From an uncultured bacterium (GTDB lineage: Bacteria; Actinomycetota; Coriobacteriia; Coriobacteriales; Coriobacteriaceae): a DNA stretch of 6,871 nt. The DNA is taken from NCBI GenBank assembly GCA_905215225.1, contig CAJMPM010000077.1, positions 1-6,871 on the forward strand, in the 5' to 3' direction. Made by a program: the position numbers and the translations under genes. The stretch's first letter is position 1, and the number at the start of each line of letters is the position of its first letter. Below, one piece after another: positions 5,250-6,871 of the stretch. The notes below the pieces were generated by a model. The model worked only from the letters and a program-made list of their open reading frames with translations. It did no database searches and was not told the DNA's origin.

Positions 5250-6871
5250 CTACATCGTGAAGCGTACTCCGAAATGGACCGTGCGAGGGAAAGCCGGGCC
5301 GTATATGTAGCCGGCATCCTTGGTCTTGCCCCGGTCGATGTCTTTCTGGAAGCTGTCGAGCACGTTCTTGACCCCTCCGCTGACCTGCATCGTGACGCGG
5401 CGCGTCAGCGCGATGTCGTACGACAGCTTGATTCCGAGATCGAAGAAGCACGGCGTTTCCTTGAGTCGGTCGTCGTCCGGGTTCTCGAAATAGTGCGGTA
5501 CGAGCATGCTGCCGCTGAAGGTTCCGTAGACCGATGCGCTCAGGCTTTTCGCCGGCGATCCGTTCAGCGAAACGTATCCGTAATGGTCGGGCGAGCGGAG
5601 CATCCGCTTTTCCTTGGCTTGCGACGCGCCGGTACTCCAGCTCATCGCCTCCTTGTATGTGCTTCGCTGATAGGTATATCCTGCCTGGATATAATTGTCG
5701 GGATCGAGCGCCGCTTTCGCCTCGAAGTTGACGCCCCGCACCGTCGCTCCTCGGGCGTTCGTCCGCATGAAGATCAGGTTGCCTTCCGCGTCGGGCGCCC
5801 GCTCTTCGAGAAAGAATACGTCGTCGAGGCTCGTGTAGAATCCTTCGGCCAGCAGGTTGAGCTGCACCTTGCCCGTGTTGCGGTAGAGATCGGCCGACAG
5901 CGTGAAGCTGTTCGAGTACTCCGGCTTGAGGTCGGGATCGAGAACGATCAGCGATACGTTGCCGCCTACGGCGTTGACGTGCAGGTCCTCGTCGTAGGCC
6001 TGCGGAGCCCGGTATCCCGACGTGTATCCCGCTCGGAGAATCACGTTCCTTACGGGCGTATAGCGGATGTTAGCCCGGGGACTGAACACCGGATTGCCGA
6101 TCCGGTTGTTCTTGTCGATGCGCGCGCCGATCACGAAATTGAGCCGTTCGCTCTCCCACTCGTTCTGCACGTAGCCTCCGTAGGTGCAGCTCATCTGCCG
6201 CATGTCGCGGTCGTAACCGAGCATCCGGTCGTGCAGGTTGTTGCGATTGTATTCCATGCCGAATGTCAGGTGGGCCGGCAGGAACAGGAACTTGTGCATC
6301 CGGTAGGTATACTGCGCGCCCGCCACAAGCGTGTTGTCGGACGTTTTGCCGTAGGCGTCCGGATTTTTGTCCGTTCCGTAGTAGCTTTCCCTCCGCACGT
6401 CCTGATAAGAGGCGTACACTCCTATTTTGTGGCGTTGGTTCGGCGTGTAGAGGTCGAATTGAAGGCCGCCTCCGTTGATCGAGTGGCGGGCCTGCTCGGT
6501 GATATCCGATTCGTGGGGCGGCCGTTCGAGGTGGTCTCCTCCCCGGCGGAAATCGTTGATATGGTGGTATTCGAAAGTCAGTTTGGAATAGGCTCCTGTC
6601 TTGTAATAGGCGCGGAAGCCGGCAATCTGCGAGGCGACCTTCGGAATATCCGAGAAACCGTCGTCGTTGCGGTCGTAGTTGTCGCGGTTGCGGACCGATG
6701 CGAACAGGTAGGCTCCCGCCCGGCGGTCGTCCGACAGCATGGAGGCGTTGAGGGAGGTATTGACGTCGGCCGTGCCCGACTCCGTGAATCCCGTCGTGTT
6801 GGCCAGCGAGACCGAGTTGCGGTGCGGCTCCTTGGTGATGATGTTCACGACGCCGGCGATTGCGTTCGATC
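5250..6871 (-). CDS. TonB-dependent outer-membrane receptor, N-terminal part beyond right edge
   Basis: 539 residues are visible. The first, SNAIAGVVNIITKEP, is the end of the plug domain that seals the pore and contacts TonB. The rest is a beta-barrel of alternating aromatic strands. GYRAPQAYDEDLHV (6017-5976) and LDPDLKPEYSNSFTLSADLY (from about 5942) are the family's hallmark barrel segment, and the protein ends with the aromatic strand VHFGVRFTM, the usual signal for barrel insertion. Near the start of the barrel NRDNYDRNDDGFSD is an acidic Asp/Asn-rich loop that could hold calcium. Such receptors import iron complexes, cobalamin, haem or glycans using the proton motive force. The short plug-to-barrel form resembles the siderophore/cobalamin class more than SusC, but the substrate cannot be read from this part. 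The upstream end, with signal peptide and TonB box, is missing. An outer-membrane protein is out of place next to the Gram-positive genes on the left. Confidence 0.92.
   Translation of the reverse strand, partial: SNAIAGVVNIITKEPHRNSVSLANTTGFTESGTADVNTSLNASMLSDDRRAGAYLFASVRNRDNYDRNDDGFSDIPKVASQIAGFRAYYKTGAYSKLTFEYHHINDFRRGGDHLERPPHESDITEQARHSINGGGLQFDLYTPNQRHKIGVYASYQDVRRESYYGTDKNPDAYGKTSDNTLVAGAQYTYRMHKFLFLPAHLTFGMEYNRNNLHDRMLGYDRDMRQMSCTYGGYVQNEWESERLNFVIGARIDKNNRIGNPVFSPRANIRYTPVRNVILRAGYTSGYRAPQAYDEDLHVNAVGGNVSLIVLDPDLKPEYSNSFTLSADLYRNTGKVQLNLLAEGFYTSLDDVFFLEERAPDAEGNLIFMRTNARGATVRGVNFEAKAALDPDNYIQAGYTYQRSTYKEAMSWSTGASQAKEKRMLRSPDHYGYVSLNGSPAKSLSASVYGTFSGSMLVPHYFENPDDDRLKETPCFFDLGIKLSYDIALTRRVTMQVSGGVKNVLDSFQKDIDRGKTKDAGYIYGPAFPRTVHFGVRFTM

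Noticed and set aside
1..6871. tRNA genes, CRISPR arrays and complete insertion sequences
   Set aside because: No cloverleaf, regular repeat-spacer pattern or transposase-coding frame was found on either strand.

Overview
The window joins sequence from two very different bacteria. Positions 1 to about 4815 look like a high-GC Gram-positive of the Coriobacteriia, Collinsella-like by my recognition of the proteins. It has strong AGGAGG ribosome binding sites, an actinobacterial-type LexA box, a pgi gene and a conjugation-type coupling ATPase. Positions from about 4818 to 6871 look like a Bacteroidetes, Alistipes-like by inference. They carry a TonB-dependent outer-membrane receptor and a secreted S58 (DmpA/P1) peptidase, and have no Shine-Dalgarno site. 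The two parts meet inside one open reading frame (4335-5138, minus strand) whose first 107 residues are S58 peptidase and whose last 160 are ClpP. The simplest reading is a chimeric contig or clone, not a natural fusion.

Left part. At 1-242 (minus) is the start of a Y-family DNA polymerase gene running off the left edge. Its consensus-like promoter (309-314 and 286-291) is overlapped by a LexA/SOS palindrome (268-289), so it is probably damage-inducible. On the plus strand at 478-1002 is a short protein resembling only the N-terminal dinucleotide-binding domain of iron-containing alcohol dehydrogenases, with its glycine motifs eroded. It is flanked by copies of a dispersed repeat with core CAAAAAGGGAC (320-350; 1013-1080), the right-hand pair forming a long imperfect hairpin. 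Next comes pgi, glucose-6-phosphate isomerase (1202-2896, plus), complete, with a leader hairpin and an intrinsic terminator. Convergent to it is a two-gene minus-strand unit: a ClpP-type protease (5' end lost at the junction) overlapping by 8 bp a VirD4/TraG-like coupling protein (3038-4342). This suggests an integrated conjugative or mobilizable element beside pgi.

Right part. On the minus strand, a TonB-dependent receptor (5250 to beyond 6871) is followed by a terminator hairpin, then by the 5' end of an S58 peptidase gene with a signal peptide, cut at the junction. In its own genome this pair would handle uptake across the outer membrane and, independently, peptide processing. There is no reason to link it functionally to the genes on the left.

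No tRNA, rRNA, CRISPR array or intact insertion sequence was seen.
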